64,000 bases of DNA from Sulfurospirillum deleyianum DSM 6946 (GTDB lineage Bacteria > Campylobacterota > Campylobacteria > Campylobacterales > Sulfurospirillaceae), in the NCBI RefSeq assembly GCF_000024885.1, contig NC_013512.1, positions 1,798,001-1,862,000 on the forward strand. Reading direction: 5' to 3'. How positions within the stretch are numbered: position 1 is the first letter of the stretch; each line of letters opens with the position of its first letter. Shown here piece after piece: positions 63,630 to 64,000 of this stretch. Below the pieces are notes generated by a model. That model worked only from the letters and a program-made list of their open reading frames with translations. It was not told the DNA's origin and searched no databases. A program made the translations under genes and the position numbers.

Positions 63630-64000
63630 TTAGCGCTCTTCATACGCTCCGATAGAAGTAATACGCTCATAACGTTTATCCATACGTTCTTGCGCTGTTA
63701 ATGCATCGAGTTCTTCTAAAGATTTTAAAAAATAATCTCCTAAAGCTTTAGCCGCACTCTCCTTATCACGATGCGCTCCTACTAAAGGCTCATCAATAAT
63801 CGCATCAATTAGTTTAAGTTGATAGAGGTCTTCTGCGGTAATTTTCATCGCTTTGGTTGCATTTTCTTGCTTACTTGGGTCATTCCATAAAATAGCCGCA
63901 CACCCTTCTGGAGAGATAACAGAAAAAACAGAGTAACGCATCATGGCCACTCTATCACTCACACCAATAGCAAGTGCGCCTCCACTTCCACCTTCTCCAA
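63630..64000 (-). CDS. accA: Acetyl-CoA carboxylase carboxyltransferase subunit alpha, C-terminal part
   Basis: The minus-strand frame is open to the right edge, so the start is outside. The visible residues read [17 protein letters not shown], then [40 protein letters not shown] and a C-terminal helix, which match AccA. AccA with AccD transfers carboxyl to acetyl-CoA in fatty acid synthesis. The convergent pet operon ends about 200 bases away. Confidence 0.92.
   Translation of the reverse strand, partial: GEGGSGGALAIGVSDRVAMMRYSVFSVISPEGCAAILWNDPSKQENATKAMKITAEDLYQLKLIDAIIDEPLVGAHRDKESAAKALGDYFLKSLEELDALTAQERMDKRYERITSIGAYEER

Noticed and set aside
1-64000. tRNA, rRNA, insertion sequences, prophage, CRISPR
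   Set aside because: No cloverleaf, rRNA motif, transposase or integrase frame, or spaced repeat array was seen on either strand.

Overview
The window looks like a chromosomal segment of a Campylobacterota (epsilonproteobacterial) organism, most like Sulfurospirillum. The support is low GC, dense operons with 1-14 base gene overlaps, a Rieske/cytochrome b/diheme cytochrome c complex, a CcoS-CcoI pair, poly-G tracts inside surface-glycan genes, and an ADP-heptose LPS core pathway. The assignment is inferred from protein style, not from a database search.

Region 1 (1-30.5 kb, minus strand, transcribed right to left) is a Wzx/Wzy-type O-antigen/surface polysaccharide locus. Its conserved upstream part (24.5-30.5 kb) holds a PolB-like exonuclease, a phosphomannomutase, rmlA and rmlB copies, a LigE-type DNA ligase and ugd. 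Next come an EPS-associated MarR-like regulator, galE, a UDP-glucuronate epimerase, manC and gmd. A very AT-rich strain-specific part (about 2.4-19.5 kb) follows. It carries ColC/Fcl- and ColD-like genes (GDP-colitose), a dTDP-3-acetamidosugar pathway (rmlA, rmlB, fdtA, fdtC, a GNAT, fdtB), three GT11 fucosyltransferase-like genes, a GT6 blood-group ABO-type transferase, two GT2 genes, wzx, a wzy candidate, a WecA/WbpL-type initiating transferase with its epimerase, rmlC, a WbpM/PglF-type dehydratase and a partial wzz. Three tandem tracts (G9, G10 and a hexanucleotide array) suggest switching of modification and chain length.

Region 2 (30.6-44.7 kb) is LPS core and lipid A assembly. A plus-strand operon has an LPS kinase, a CE4 deacetylase, a WaaE/LgtF-like GT2, a glycosidase-like protein, waaF and a GT4. 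A minus-strand operon has a TPR protein, gmhB, hldD, hldE, gmhA, an O-antigen ligase, lpxL, a broken GT4, waaC and a second LPS kinase.

Region 3 (44.8-64 kb) is housekeeping: a small cytochrome c, ccoS/ccoI, an EAL protein, a sensor diguanylate cyclase, tpx, pgeF, ribE, a chemoreceptor, pxpABC, mnmG, petABC and the 3' part of accA.

The most unusual signal runs across genes. The palindrome TTACATGTAA (often TTTACATGTAAA) occurs 27 times exactly. Twenty-one copies are inside genes, in only the two frames that avoid its built-in stop. It is dense in the conserved 24.5-64 kb (24 copies) and nearly absent from the AT-rich O-antigen block. It behaves like a genome-wide iterated palindrome or an uptake-sequence-like tag. 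The second main point is the O-antigen logic: GT2, GT11 and GT6 genes sit side by side with a colitose pathway, suggesting a blood-group-A/B-like epitope, possibly with colitose in place of fucose.
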